This document shows positions 36,415 to 45,919 of a stretch of 64,000 bases of DNA, piece by piece. Both the position numbers and the translations under genes were made by a program. This DNA comes from Methylocapsa sp. D3K7. GTDB taxonomy: Bacteria; Pseudomonadota; Alphaproteobacteria; Rhizobiales; Beijerinckiaceae. The stretch lies in the NCBI RefSeq assembly GCF_029855125.1, contig NZ_CP123229.1, forward strand, positions 2,462,501 to 2,526,500. Reading direction: 5' to 3'. Numbering within the stretch: the first letter of the stretch is position 1; each line of letters begins with the position of its first letter. The notes beneath the pieces were generated by a model. That model saw only the letters and a list, made by a program, of their open reading frames with translations. It had not been told where the DNA came from and made no database searches.

Positions 36415-37275
36415 TTAACGGCCCTTTTTCCGGGCCTTGAGTGGCGCTGTGCCAACGGCTTTTGAACTTTGCGCGGAGGGCAAAGCATCAATATCCGGCC
36501 CAGGGCAATCCGGGCTGCGGATGGCGTAATGCGCGGCGAAAAAATCGACGAGACCCTTGTCTCCGGCGCCCGGCGCGAGATCAATCCGGTCGATCATGCA
36601 TACGAGCCCGGCTGTGGTCAGGCCAACCGGGCCGAGGCCTTCGCCGCCGCAAGCAAAGCCACTGATGCGCAGGGAAGGTTCCGCAATGCCAAAACGGAAA
36701 CCAAGGCAATCCTTGGCTTCCGTCCCATCGCGGGCCAAGCCGAGACGGGCCACTTCGAAGGCGCCAAATTTGGTGATCAACTCCGCCGGTTGCCCGGCGC
36801 GGATGAGGGCGCGGCCACTTTCTGCGGCGCGCCTCGCGAGTTCCACGAAAAACGACGAGTCCAGCGGCGTTTCGCTACCTGGCTGATAAATGAGAAGACT
36901 CAGCAAAGGCGCGTTTTCACTCGCGCCGCTGAATTCAAAGATATCCTGACGGCCGCCCCCGGTCCGATGCTGCCGTGCCAAGTAGGCGCCTCCGGCAAAT
37001 TCTGGCGCTTCGAGGCGGAAAACGTCCTCCGGACCGGTTATTTCAACCCAGGCGGGCAAAGGCGCCGGCATGGAACTCGCTGCCGGCACAGCCACCGAAC
37101 CGGATTTATTTGATACTGCAAAGAAATAGAGCGCTCCGCAAAGGGCAGAAATGAAGAGGACGGGACGCCAAGGAAAACGGCGAGACCGTCTTGAAACCGG
37201 CAAAGACGAAGCGCGAGCTTGGTAGTCCGCCCGGACATCACTTCCCCTCATATTTGTCAAAGCTACGGAACGCAT
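36415..37275 (-). CDS. Hypothetical protein with one N-terminal membrane helix
   Basis: This 286-residue protein has an arginine-rich cytoplasmic segment, a single helix (about residues 37-55, PVLFISALCGALYFFAVS), and a periplasmic part beginning PLPAWVEITGPEDVFRLEAPEFAG. The C-terminal region has conserved-looking cysteines (KDCLGFRFG, GFACGGEG, VCMIDRI, PDCPGPDID) that may form disulfides. I recognise no family, although its type is common in Rhizobiales. The start MRSVALT follows GAGGA six bases upstream. It lies divergent from asd, and nothing ties the function to that gene. Confidence 0.65.
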   Translation of the reverse strand: MRSVALTNMRGSDVRADYQARASSLPVSRRSRRFPWRPVLFISALCGALYFFAVSNKSGSVAVPAASSMPAPLPAWVEITGPEDVFRLEAPEFAGGAYLARQHRTGGGRQDIFEFSGASENAPLLSLLIYQPGSETPLDSSFFVELARRAAESGRALIRAGQPAELITKFGAFEVARLGLARDGTEAKDCLGFRFGIAEPSLRISGFACGGEGLGPVGLTTAGLVCMIDRIDLAPGAGDKGLVDFFAAHYAIRSPDCPGPDIDALPSAQSSKAVGTAPLKARKKGR

Positions 37276-37543
37276 GAATGATCCTCGCGCCTTCCGAAGG
37301 CGCATAGACCAATGTAGAGCTTGAAAATTGTGTGGCCGTTACCAGCCAAGCAAAGGTTGCAAACAGCGTCAACGCCGCGTTTACCAGTATTGACGCGCAG
37401 GAAGGGCGCGCCTCCCGTCCCGGGGGAGTAAAATTCAAGACACGGACCGTCCAGCCGTTGCGGGCGTGTCCGACATCGCCTATGCAGGGCTCTCACGCAA
37501 AAACTGGAAAATTAAGAAACCGCCTTGGCGGATGGAGCGGATG

Positions 37544-38578
37544 ATGGGTTTCAAAGTTGCCGTTGTTGGCGCGACGGGAAACGTCGGGCGGGAAATGCTC
37601 GATATTCTCGCCGAGCGCCGGTTTCCCGCCGATGAGGTCGTGGCGCTTGCCTCGGCGCGTTCGATCGGCACGGAAGTGTCCTTCGGCGACAAAATCTTAA
37701 AATGCAAAGCGCTCGAAAATTTCGATTTCGGTGGGACCGACATCTGCCTGATGTCGGCGGGCGGCACCGTCTCGAAGGAATGGTCGCCGAAAATCGCGGC
37801 GCAGGGATGTGTTGTTATCGATAATTCGTCCGCCTGGCGCTATGATTCCAACGTGCCCTTGATCGTGCCCGAAGTGAACGCCGACGCGATCATTGGCTTT
37901 TCCCAGCGCAACATCATCGCCAATCCGAATTGCTCGACGGCGCAGCTCGTGGTGGCCTTGAAGCCGCTGCATGACAAGGCCAAGATCCTCCGGGTCGTTG
38001 TCGCGACCTATCAATCTGTGTCGGGCGCCGGCAAGGAGGCCATGGACGAGCTGTTCGCCCAGACTCGCGCGGTGTTCGTGTCCGACCCGGTGACGACCAA
38101 GAAATTTTCCAAACGCATCGCCTTCAACGTGATTCCCGAGATCGACGTCTTCATGGAGGACGGCTACACCAAGGAAGAATGGAAGATGATGGCGGAGACG
38201 AAGAAGATTCTCGACCCCAAGATCAAGCTCACCGCCACATGCGTGCGCGTGCCCGTCTTCATCGGCCATGCCGAAGCGGTCAATATTGAGTTCGAGCATC
38301 CGATCAGCGCCAAGGAAGCGCAGGATATTTTGCGCGAGGCGCCGGGCTGTCTCGTTATCGACAAGCGCGAACCGGGCGGCTCGATCACGCCGCATGAGGC
38401 GGCGGGCGAGGACGCGACCTATATTTCCCGTATTCGCGAGGATGCAACAGTCGAGAACGGTCTCTCGCTGTGGTGCGTCGCCGACAATCTCCGCAAGGGC
38501 GCGGCGCTCAACGCGGTGCAGATCGCCGAAGTGCTCATCAACCGCAAATTGATCGCGCCGAAGCAAAAAGCCGCGTAA
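37544..38578 (+). CDS. asd: Aspartate-semialdehyde dehydrogenase
   Basis: The 344-residue enzyme reduces aspartyl phosphate to aspartate semialdehyde, the branch point to lysine, threonine and methionine. NADP binding is by GATGNVGREML (residues 9-19). The nucleophile Cys130 is in NPNCSTAQ. QSVSGAGKEAMDEL and RVPVFIGHAEAVNIEFE contain the substrate residues. The start at MGFKVAVVGATG was chosen because GGAG lies six bases before it. A longer frame to 37466 has no support. It is a single gene. Confidence 0.95.
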   Translation: MGFKVAVVGATGNVGREMLDILAERRFPADEVVALASARSIGTEVSFGDKILKCKALENFDFGGTDICLMSAGGTVSKEWSPKIAAQGCVVIDNSSAWRYDSNVPLIVPEVNADAIIGFSQRNIIANPNCSTAQLVVALKPLHDKAKILRVVVATYQSVSGAGKEAMDELFAQTRAVFVSDPVTTKKFSKRIAFNVIPEIDVFMEDGYTKEEWKMMAETKKILDPKIKLTATCVRVPVFIGHAEAVNIEFEHPISAKEAQDILREAPGCLVIDKREPGGSITPHEAAGEDATYISRIREDATVENGLSLWCVADNLRKGAALNAVQIAEVLINRKLIAPKQKAA

Positions 38579-38593
38579 ATATCCCTAGTAACG

Positions 38594-38818
38594 TCACGCT
38601 GAAGACTCCGTTTTACCCGCTTCGGTGCGTTTCTCGAACCATGCCTCGATCTCCAGCATAGGAACGGCCTCGTCGTCCGGGCCGTCGATGCCCTCGATTT
38701 CATTGTCGCCTTGCGCCAATTGCCAAGCCTCTTCGAGCGCCTCCTCCTCCGTCGCGAATTCGCGCGACACCATCTCGTGCTTCAATTCGTCATCGATATA
38801 GCGGACAAACCATCCCAT
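38594..38818 (-). CDS. Small acidic hypothetical protein, 74 residues
   Basis: This 74-residue protein has an N-terminus MGWFVRYIDDELKHEMVSREFATEEEALEEAWQL and a very acidic remainder, with no membrane helix. GGGAG lies eight bases before ATG. I think it is a real conserved small protein of Rhizobiales type (WXF-x-R-Y-I-like start), but I cannot name a family. It converges with asd. The acidic repeat-like helix could mediate protein binding. Function unknown. Confidence 0.6.
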   Translation of the reverse strand: MGWFVRYIDDELKHEMVSREFATEEEALEEAWQLAQGDNEIEGIDGPDDEAVPMLEIEAWFEKRTEAGKTESSA

Positions 38819-38947
38819 CTGCGTTTCTCCCTTGTTCCTGCCAACGCAACCATAGCCCTAATAAACGCCGCACAAAACCATTGCGCTCACTAACCTGCGA
38901 TCCCACATCATGGCGATGAGAAACCCCAGAATTGTGACGTTGTCATC

Positions 38948-39271
38948 ATGACCAACCGGCGTTTTCCTGGCGGCGACGAGCATTCCCCCGAGCCAGAAAT
39001 TCTTCTGCCTGGGCGCACGGACATGCGCGAGGCGGAAAGCGAATTGCGCAGGAAACTCTTCGAGGGAGAGCAAAGCTTTCACCGCATCTATGTCACGAAG
39101 ACCGGATCGTTTGGGCTCTTGCCATTTTTTGTGCTGGCCGGAGTCATCGCCGCGATTTTCTTCGTCTTTGTGTTGGGCGCTTTTTTGATTCTGCTTCCCC
39201 TCGCGGGCTTCCTTGTAGCCGCCGCTATCGTCACCGGCCTGCTGCGCGGACGGTCGCGCTGGCCGCGTTAA
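38948..39271 (+). CDS. Small membrane protein, 107 residues
   Basis: A polar N-terminal half (about residues 1-50, with EPEILLPGRTDMREAESELRRKL) is followed by two hydrophobic helices (about 54-78 and 80-98) and a basic tail GRSRWPR. Such a layout suggests a cytoplasmic domain anchored by a helical hairpin. No family is recognised. The ribosome binding site is poor, so the call rests on the coding-like hydrophobic pattern and the lack of a competing gene. It converges with folK, one base apart. Confidence 0.55.
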   Translation: MTNRRFPGGDEHSPEPEILLPGRTDMREAESELRRKLFEGEQSFHRIYVTKTGSFGLLPFFVLAGVIAAIFFVFVLGAFLILLPLAGFLVAAAIVTGLLRGRSRWPR

Positions 39272-39272
39272 G

Positions 39273-39797
39273 TCACCCGCTAACTTTCCACTTTTCGAGC
39301 GGCTCGTCCGCGAAGCGCGTGGCGGCGTCCGCGATGAAACGGCCGGAAATCACCAAGCCAGGCGCAATCTCGGCCAAGGGCACCAGAACAAAAGCGCGCT
39401 CGAACAGATCCTTATGCGGCAAGTTCAATTGGGCGTGTTCGAAAGACTCATCGCCGTGGAAAAGAATGTCTATATCGATCAGGCGAGGGCCCCAGCGCAC
39501 CGTCTTTTGCCGTCCCATATCGTTCTCGATAGCATTGACCGCCGCGAGCAGCTCAAGCGGCGGCAGGCGTGTTTGCCCCAACGCGCAGGCGTTGGCGAAA
39601 AAATCCTGCTCGACATAACCCCAAGGCTTTGTGCGGTAGATCGAAGAAACGGCGGTCAGTTTGACGATGCCGCGCGTCTCGAGCAGTTCCAGCGCGCGCG
39701 CGATATTGGCCGATTTGTCGCCGATATTGCTGCCAAGACCAAGACCTATCCCGGTCAGCGGTCCTGTCCCGGCGAGTTCAACAGCGCGTGATGGCAT
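39273..39797 (-). CDS. folK: 2-amino-4-hydroxy-6-hydroxymethyldihydropteridine pyrophosphokinase
   Basis: The 174-residue HPPK transfers pyrophosphate to 6-hydroxymethyl-dihydropterin. GLGLGSNIGDK near residue 18 and the signature RWGPRLIDIDILFHGD with the Mg-binding Asp residues are intact. The true start (MPSRAVE) overlaps the end of folP by 20 bases, so the genes are translationally coupled. Placed at the end of the fhc operon, it could serve folate synthesis, H4MPT synthesis or both. Confidence 0.93.
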   Translation of the reverse strand: MPSRAVELAGTGPLTGIGLGLGSNIGDKSANIARALELLETRGIVKLTAVSSIYRTKPWGYVEQDFFANACALGQTRLPPLELLAAVNAIENDMGRQKTVRWGPRLIDIDILFHGDESFEHAQLNLPHKDLFERAFVLVPLAEIAPGLVISGRFIADAATRFADEPLEKWKVSG

Positions 39798-40641
39798 CGA
39801 ACACCTTGAAGGCGGCAACGTGCTCGGCCACATCATGGACCCGGAAAATCGACGCGCCATTCGCGCGAGCGGCGAGATTGGCGGCAAGCGTGCGAACAAC
39901 ACTGGTGTCAGCGGGCGTCGGGCTATTTTCAGCAAGTAAGGATTTGCGCGAGACGCCGATCAGGATCGGCAGGCCGTAGTCCTTGAGCGCGGCCAAATTT
40001 GCGAGGACGGTGAAATTTTGCGCCCGGCTTTTGCCAAAGCCAATGCCGGGATCAAGAATGAGACGGACGGAGGGAATGCCCGCATCGCAGGCAAGGCGCA
40101 ATGAGGCATCGAAGAAGCGTCGCATGTCGGCGACAATATCGAGGTCTGGATCGGTGCCGTCGCGATTGTGCATGATGACCGCCGCCGCACCGGTTTCAGC
40201 AACAGCATCGGCCATACCGGGATCGCGTTGCAATCCCCAAACATCATTGATGACACTGGCGCCAAGTTCCACCGCGCGGCGTGCGACCTTCGCCTTCGAC
40301 GTATCGATCGAAAACGGAATATTGATCGCGCTGGTCAATTTTCCAAGAATGGGTTCGAGGCGCGCCAGTTCCTCGTCTGCTGCGACGGGTGTATGGCCCG
40401 GGCGGGTCGATTCCGCGCCCACATCGATAATGCCGGCGCCATCATCGGCGAGTTTTTGCGCCTGCCGCTTGGCGGCATCCAAGCTGAAGAATTTGCCGCC
40501 GTCGGAGAAGGAATCCGGCGTGATATTCAGTATGCCCATGATGATGGACCGTGTGCCCAAGAGCCCGAGAAACCGGTCGCGGCGGTCAAGCATGGCGGGG
40601 CGATCGATCAACGAGATGGCGGCCGGGGTTTCGTCAACCAT
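39778..40641 (-). CDS. folP: Dihydropteroate synthase
   Basis: The 287-residue TIM-barrel enzyme joins pterin pyrophosphate with p-aminobenzoate. GILNITPDSFSDGG, IIDVGAESTRPGHTPV, PFSIDTSKAKVARRAVELGASVINDVWG and LDPGIGFGKS are all family motifs. It follows fhcC by about 60 bases and overlaps folK. A second pterin-binding protein (DHPS-like) is encoded at 51.2 kb, so this copy could be the folate one while that one serves H4MPT. The assignment is not settled by sequence. Confidence 0.94.
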   Translation of the reverse strand: MVDETPAAISLIDRPAMLDRRDRFLGLLGTRSIIMGILNITPDSFSDGGKFFSLDAAKRQAQKLADDGAGIIDVGAESTRPGHTPVAADEELARLEPILGKLTSAINIPFSIDTSKAKVARRAVELGASVINDVWGLQRDPGMADAVAETGAAAVIMHNRDGTDPDLDIVADMRRFFDASLRLACDAGIPSVRLILDPGIGFGKSRAQNFTVLANLAALKDYGLPILIGVSRKSLLAENSPTPADTSVVRTLAANLAARANGASIFRVHDVAEHVAAFKVFDAITRC

Positions 40642-40699
40642 GTGCCGAATGGTCCTTCACAAGGAATAACGCGACCTTGAACGATCCTTTCTCCATTGC

Positions 40700-41509
40700 C
40701 TACGCAGGGAAGAAAATCTCGCCTTTACCTAGCGCCGCCATGTCTCCGGCGAACCGCGCGAGCGGGCGCGACAGCAGCCGCGCGGCGGCACGGCTTTCGG
40801 GGCGCAGAAGTCCAGCGAAAACGCTGGCGAAGGCCAATTGATGGGTGCCGCAATCGACAAAGGTCGGCGCCAGTTCCGGCGGATTTGCAAGCACGATCGT
40901 GCCCCGCCGCATGAGGTAACCTGGCAGTTTGCCGCACTCCTTAAGAATGATCAGCGTTCCGGCGATCATCCGGCTGCCCGGAAAATCTCCGGCCGACCCT
41001 TCGATCAGAATGGTGCCGCGGCGCAGGCGGTCGCCCGCCCGTTCCCCGGCATTTCCCCGGACGATCAACAGGCCGCCCGTCGCGCCCTCCATCTCGCCTT
41101 CGAGCGGTCCCGCAAGAAAGCCTCCGGTATCGCCCCCGATTTCGAGCCTTCCGCCAGACATGGCGGAACCCGCGAAGGGGCCGCTATCACCATTGACCAC
41201 GAGATTGCCGCCGCTCATGCCCCGGCCAGCACATTTGCCGCAATCGCCTTCGATGAAAATTTCGCCGCTTTTCAGGCCTTGCCCGACGTTGTCGAAGCGC
41301 AATGAGCCGCCTTCGAAATGAATCGTCTCAACGCCACCGCCGGAGCGGATTTTGAAAATATCGCCTGCTACCACTTTTTCGCGAGTGGTCTGCAACTCGA
41401 TTTCGGCGATGTCCTTGGCGGATTTGCCTTCCAGCAAATGCGGGACGAGAGGCGCAAGATCGAGCCGTTGGCCGGGCTCCTGCTTGAGGGTGAGGACAAG
41501 CGGCTTCAC
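40700..41509 (-). CDS. fhcC: Formyltransferase/hydrolase complex subunit C
   Basis: The 269-residue subunit resembles FwdC/FmdC and the GltB C-terminal beta-helix. The right-handed beta-helix repeats show as GGSLRFDNVGQGLKSGEIFIEGDCG, GRGMSGGNLVVNGDSG, GSAMSGGRLEIGGDTG and GSRMIAGTLIILKECG. In the bacterial Fhc complex it is structural and links subunits A, B and D. Its start overlaps the fhcD stop by four bases (ATGA). The complex releases formate from formyl-H4MPT by way of a formyl-methylofuran intermediate. Confidence 0.93.
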   Translation of the reverse strand: MKPLVLTLKQEPGQRLDLAPLVPHLLEGKSAKDIAEIELQTTREKVVAGDIFKIRSGGGVETIHFEGGSLRFDNVGQGLKSGEIFIEGDCGKCAGRGMSGGNLVVNGDSGPFAGSAMSGGRLEIGGDTGGFLAGPLEGEMEGATGGLLIVRGNAGERAGDRLRRGTILIEGSAGDFPGSRMIAGTLIILKECGKLPGYLMRRGTIVLANPPELAPTFVDCGTHQLAFASVFAGLLRPESRAAARLLSRPLARFAGDMAALGKGEIFFPA

Positions 41510-42414
41510 GGCAACAGATCCTTCAAATGAAAGTGGAAGGGGCCGAGCTTGCCACCATAATTGCCCGCCCCGACGCGCACCGCGCCATGTTCTGGCCCGA
41601 GCTTGACGATCGCCGCAAGACCGGCCCGCATCGCCTCGGCGACAGCGTCTTCCGTCAAGCCATCGATGACGATTTCGAGAACGCAGCCAATATCTTCCTC
41701 AAGATTTGTCTTCACAGCCCCGCGCAGGGTCGGGCAATAGGCGTCATTGGTCGAAGCCATCATGGCTTTATATTTGGAGCCGACCTTGGAGCCAGATCGC
41801 ACGATACCGCCGGGGAAAGGCAGAATGACATCCTCGACGTCATTCATCGCCGCGACCGCGAGTTCGGCGGCGCGCATTGTGGTCTCGAAACTCGCGCCCA
41901 TGATGAGGAGATTGCCGCCACCAACAGCTTTTTTGGTGAGCCCCGTCGTCGCTTCGCAGAGAAACTCGCCATCCATGACCGGCACCCGCCAAAAGTGGCG
42001 GTCCAGGAATTTTTTTGAAACCTGCCAGCCATCGCCGAAATAACGAAGCTGATCACCAATTGGCAATCTGTCTGGACTTTCCAGATCAGCGAAACAAGCA
42101 GAGCCGGGCGATGTCAGGACACATTGGCCGGCCCGATTGACAAGCTGCGTCTGCAAAGTGTCGCTCGACATCGCAAACATGAGGACGCGCACACCGGGGC
42201 GACCATCCGGGGTGCTTTTTCCAGGCCGCTCACAATCGATTCCCGCTTCGGCACCGCAGCCAATGACGGAGGTCGCAAAACCAGTCATGGTGGTGGCAGC
42301 CTGCACCGCCCAGTGGCGATTGGGCGCGGTAATAAGGATCGCCGTTCCGCGCATCGGGAAAGCTTCGGCGAAACTATCATCGATGCGGACGCCGTTTCGT
42401 TTCATCGGGCGCAT
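41506..42414 (-). CDS. fhcD: Formylmethanofuran:H4MPT formyltransferase (Fhc subunit D)
   Basis: The 302-residue enzyme is the Ftr homologue: MKRNGVRIDDSFAEAFPMRGTAILITAPNRHWA at the N-terminus, GFATSVIGCGAEAGID, and a C-terminal GAGNYGGKLGPFHFHLKDLL are characteristic. It moves the formyl group from formyl-H4MPT to methylofuran. AGGAGG lies five bases before the ATG, within the end of fhcA. The gene overlaps fhcA by 13 bases and fhcC by four. Confidence 0.95.
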   Translation of the reverse strand: MRPMKRNGVRIDDSFAEAFPMRGTAILITAPNRHWAVQAATTMTGFATSVIGCGAEAGIDCERPGKSTPDGRPGVRVLMFAMSSDTLQTQLVNRAGQCVLTSPGSACFADLESPDRLPIGDQLRYFGDGWQVSKKFLDRHFWRVPVMDGEFLCEATTGLTKKAVGGGNLLIMGASFETTMRAAELAVAAMNDVEDVILPFPGGIVRSGSKVGSKYKAMMASTNDAYCPTLRGAVKTNLEEDIGCVLEIVIDGLTEDAVAEAMRAGLAAIVKLGPEHGAVRVGAGNYGGKLGPFHFHLKDLLP

Positions 42415-44036
42415 GCGACCTCCTGAAATCCCTCAGCATGTGGAAGCAAATTCTCCTTCACCGAAAACAGGTCGCGGGAATTGCCGAAGTGCCGGTCATA
42501 ATAGACGGCAAGACGGCGATCGATGGCCTTGTCATAACCGGGGTTGACCTTGAGCGCCTTACCCCAGCGATAATGGGTGACGCGCCCGTTGCGCACAACA
42601 AGATCGCCATCCTTGAAAACGAGATGGGCAAACCGGAACATTTTTGCCAAATCCTTGCCGGGCGAATAGACCGCGATGTCCGCGAGGCCGCCTTCGCCTA
42701 GGTGGCCGCGGTCCTTAAGGCCGAGAAGCCTGGCGGGGGCCGCACGAGTCATAATGGCGATTTCATTATAATTATATTCGCGTCCGATGGACGGTAGCGT
42801 CGTCATGGCGACCGCTTCTTGCGGCTGCCTCGAGAGGGCCTCGGCACGTGCGTCGCGGCTCATGATCAGAGCGAAAACCTCGGGATAGGTTGTGAAAGGG
42901 GCGCCGTTTGGATGATCGGTCGTGAAGTAGACCCGCCATGGATCATCGATAAGCAAAAACAGTTCCAACCCGCAGGCCCATTGAACGGCGTTGGCGAAAT
43001 CATTCTCGCGATAGAGATACGGCACAATGCCGCCGCCATTCCCATCGCCATCATGAATGATCGATTTTTTCGGGTTGGCCATTTGCGAGCCGTTGAATTG
43101 GCGCAGAACATCGGCCGAAATGGTGACGGTTTGCCGGAACATGACCTGGCCGACATCGATGGTGACGTTGGGAGCGGCGTTGACGGCCGCTGCGAGTTCG
43201 GCCGCGGCGGAAGAGAACCCGTGACTGCCCTCGCTGCCATACGCATAAAACTGCAGATGCGCGAAATGCAACCGGTCGCCGCGAGCCGCTTCGATCGTCG
43301 CAAGAGCCGTAGCGACATTGCCCGGAATGCCCAAATTGTTGGCATGGAGGTGGAGAGGATGCGGAATATTGAGGTCGAGCACTGCTTTCTGAAGGGCTTC
43401 GACGATTTGCCGCGACGTCAAACCATAGAAGGGCACCACATCGTCGAGGCTGAAGGTCCGCGCGTTGTATTTGAACGCCGCCGATCCGCCCGCGTTGATG
43501 CATTTGACGCCAAGGCCGTTGCTGGCCGCCACCGCCGATGCGACGTAATCGGCCACCGCCGCCGGTCCCTCACCATCGCGCAGCAGGGACAACAGGAAGT
43601 CATCGTTGCCGAGGACGGTCAGCGTTCCTTTGTCGATGATCGGTATGTCGGAGAGCTCGAGATGCGCTTGCAACGCCTGATGCGGTACGATGGCCGGCTC
43701 GATCACTGTGGTAAAGCCCATCGAGGCATAAATAGTCCCGGTCTCGAATGTGGACCATTTGGCGGTGCTGAATGGCATGGCCACGGGATTGGCGAGGAAG
43801 TTCTGATGTTTTTCCGGCAGCAGCAGGCGGGCCGAATTCACATTGCCGCCTGCGATATGGGAATGAATGTCGATCGCGCCCGCCATGACAATCTTGCCGG
43901 AAACGTCATGCACTTCATCCGGCAGCTTGCCTTGCGGTGCCGCGATAATTCGGTCGTTTTCGATCCAAAGATCCCCGATTTCGTCGCGTTCGTTCACCGG
44001 ATCGACGATACGGCCCCCTTTCAGAAGAATCAGCAT
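42402..44036 (-). CDS. fhcA: Formyltransferase/hydrolase complex subunit A
   Basis: The 544-residue amidohydrolase-fold subunit hydrolyses formyl-methylofuran to formate. The metal-binding DIHSHIAGGN (His58, His60), HLHANNLGIPGN, HFAHLQFYAYGSEG and TTDHPNGAPFTTYP with the late Asp match the FwdA/FmdA active site. The gene overlaps fhcB by seven bases and fhcD by 13, so the four subunits form one tightly coupled unit. The 426-codon frame on the opposite strand is a shadow of this gene. Confidence 0.96.
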   Translation of the reverse strand: MLILLKGGRIVDPVNERDEIGDLWIENDRIIAAPQGKLPDEVHDVSGKIVMAGAIDIHSHIAGGNVNSARLLLPEKHQNFLANPVAMPFSTAKWSTFETGTIYASMGFTTVIEPAIVPHQALQAHLELSDIPIIDKGTLTVLGNDDFLLSLLRDGEGPAAVADYVASAVAASNGLGVKCINAGGSAAFKYNARTFSLDDVVPFYGLTSRQIVEALQKAVLDLNIPHPLHLHANNLGIPGNVATALATIEAARGDRLHFAHLQFYAYGSEGSHGFSSAAAELAAAVNAAPNVTIDVGQVMFRQTVTISADVLRQFNGSQMANPKKSIIHDGDGNGGGIVPYLYRENDFANAVQWACGLELFLLIDDPWRVYFTTDHPNGAPFTTYPEVFALIMSRDARAEALSRQPQEAVAMTTLPSIGREYNYNEIAIMTRAAPARLLGLKDRGHLGEGGLADIAVYSPGKDLAKMFRFAHLVFKDGDLVVRNGRVTHYRWGKALKVNPGYDKAIDRRLAVYYDRHFGNSRDLFSVKENLLPHAEGFQEVACAR

Positions 44037-45127
44037 GTGGCGTCTCCCCCAAGGTGCTTCAGAATTTGGCTGACAACGGCTGCCACAGAAGGTGTCTGAC
44101 TTGGATGCGATGCGACGCGGGCAACAATCGAATTCGTTTCCCGCGCGAATTCTGCCGCATCATGATCAATGCCAGGATGCCCAACCTTGATGAATACTCG
44201 CGGCTCCCTCGCCAAGGCGAGATGCGGAGAGGCAAGCGCGACAATCGGAATATTTTTCTTCCAAGGCGGTGCTGCACCGCCGTAGGCGGAGATCCACACA
44301 GCTGCGTCGGCCTCACCGCTCTCGATCATCCGGGTCGTGTCGAACCGCCATGTGTCATGCTCAGGAAAGCCGCGGCCGAACGATGTTCGCACCGGAAATC
44401 CAGTCATCCAGCCCGAGGTTTGAACGACGCCGGACGCATTATCGGCACCGCCGAGAGGAAGGGCGGAAAAGCGAATCGTTTTATTGAGATCGGTAATGAG
44501 CCCGTGCAACATTTCGATCGAAAGGCGATCGAGCTCCTCACCGCCCCAGACGGCAACACCAAACCGGGCACTCTTGAGAACGCTTGCGAATTCGTCGAGC
44601 TTGCGGAGCGTGCCTTTGGCACTATTCACCGCCCGCCCGGCAACACGGGCGCGCAAGCCCGCGAGCGCCCCATGGAGATCCGAAGTGTCCAGCGTTTCGA
44701 TCGGGAGCCCGACAGCCTTCGCGCCGCCGCGTCCCGGTGCAACCCACAAGAGATTGCGCGGCACTTGGGCAAGATCGAAGGGCGGGATTTCTGCAGGCGA
44801 CAGCCGAGCCATCAGCTCAGGCCAGACTTTGGTCAAATCCTTGCCGACGAAAAGCAAGACATCGGCGCGCAGGCGGGCTTCGCTCGGCGTCGTGAACATC
44901 AGCCCCGCCTGGCGCATGACGTCGAGGTCGGCGAAAATGCGCGCGGAATGCATATGATCGTAGGCGCCACGAAGTTTTTCGGCGAGCAGAATGGAAGCGC
45001 GGGCGCCCGCCACATCGGTGCCGAGGCCAGCGATCACCGGCAGGCGCGCTTGCGATAATATCTCCGCAGCGCGCTCGGCTGCAGCCGCAAGCGAAGCAGG
45101 CTTGCCGTTGATCCGTGCTTCACTCAT
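44030..45127 (-). CDS. fhcB: Formyltransferase/hydrolase complex subunit B
   Basis: The 365-residue protein is related to the molybdopterin subunit of archaeal formyl-methanofuran dehydrogenases (FwdB), but it is much shorter and lacks most cofactor-binding regions. This agrees with the known loss of dehydrogenase activity in bacterial Fhc. Recognisable parts are PVIAGLGTDVAGARASILLAEKLRGAYDH and ADVLLFVGKDLTKVWPEL. It is the first gene of the fhcBADC-folP-folK operon. The promoter should lie in the roughly 300 bases upstream, but no clear boxes were found. Confidence 0.92.
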   Translation of the reverse strand: MSEARINGKPASLAAAAERAAEILSQARLPVIAGLGTDVAGARASILLAEKLRGAYDHMHSARIFADLDVMRQAGLMFTTPSEARLRADVLLFVGKDLTKVWPELMARLSPAEIPPFDLAQVPRNLLWVAPGRGGAKAVGLPIETLDTSDLHGALAGLRARVAGRAVNSAKGTLRKLDEFASVLKSARFGVAVWGGEELDRLSIEMLHGLITDLNKTIRFSALPLGGADNASGVVQTSGWMTGFPVRTSFGRGFPEHDTWRFDTTRMIESGEADAAVWISAYGGAAPPWKKNIPIVALASPHLALAREPRVFIKVGHPGIDHDAAEFARETNSIVARVASHPSQTPSVAAVVSQILKHLGGDATC

Positions 45128-45426
45128 GTCCCCTCCTTGCCCCTCCCTGACCTATTGGCCAACCGCCACCGCTCGGCATCTTTCCGCGGAGTTGGCCCAT
45201 TCGTGTCTTACTTTATGCGCACACCGGAAGCACCGCTACATCCCCACGGCTACGTCATGCCATCAAAGGGTGCAAGACTGCGACTGAATTTTTTTGCCAA
45301 TGGTCCAGCGCGCCGAAAGTTTTTGGCAGGTTTCGAGGGGCCGCCGCATCAACACCCGTTGACGGCCGCGAAATAATATGCCCATACGCCTTTTTGGCTG
45401 TTTCCCTGAAGCTGCCCGAGGAGTTC

Positions 45427-45696
45427 ATGCACAATCAAGAAATGATTCGCGAATCGACTCTGAGTGGGCGATCTGTTGCGCGCTCCCGTGCCGTTTCGCG
45501 CCACGCCCTGCACCGGGGAAGACCTGGGGTTGCCCCTAGAAGCACTTGGATCGCTTATAAAGGCCGGCCCACCGCAAAGCCTTCGGAGCCGCCCAAGGCT
45601 CCAGCCCCGGCAAAACAACCATCCCCAGAGGTAGCTCCCAGCGCACCGGAGCCCGCCGCACCGAAGCCGCAAGCACCCGCGAAAAAAGGCCATTAA
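45427..45696 (+). CDS. Basic, proline/alanine-rich hypothetical protein
   Basis: This 89-residue protein has an Arg/Ser-rich N-terminal half (SGRSVARSRAVSRHALHRGRPG) and a C-terminal half of Pro-Ala-Lys stretches (PKAPAPAKQP, PSAPEPAAPKPQAP) ending AKKGH. GAGGAG lies five bases before ATG. Low complexity makes homology weak, and a 246-codon open frame on the opposite strand shows how easily GC-rich DNA stays open. The PAPKP repeats look coding. A nucleic-acid-binding or envelope-spanning role would be a guess. It stands between the fhc operon and pabB. Confidence 0.4.
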   Translation: MHNQEMIRESTLSGRSVARSRAVSRHALHRGRPGVAPRSTWIAYKGRPTAKPSEPPKAPAPAKQPSPEVAPSAPEPAAPKPQAPAKKGH

Positions 45697-45919
45697 AGCA
45701 GGGACCAAGGATGCGGGCGTTTCTGGACAGAATCTTGCGAAATGGGAGGGCCGGCGGGAAGCATTCAGGTTGTGGCTGCTCCGCTTGATGTAAAAGGCTG
45801 GCAGTGGCGCGGGGGCGGCGAAGCCCCATATGTAAAGACGTGGAGGCACATCGAATCGCGGACTGAACCTCCACCGCGATCTCCGGCATTGGTTTCGATA
45901 GTGGCGCGAAGGCAGCCTG

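Noticed and set aside
42819..44099. 426-codon frame antisense to fhcA
   Set aside because: It is a shadow of the fhcA reading frame in GC-rich DNA; fhcA has complete family motifs.
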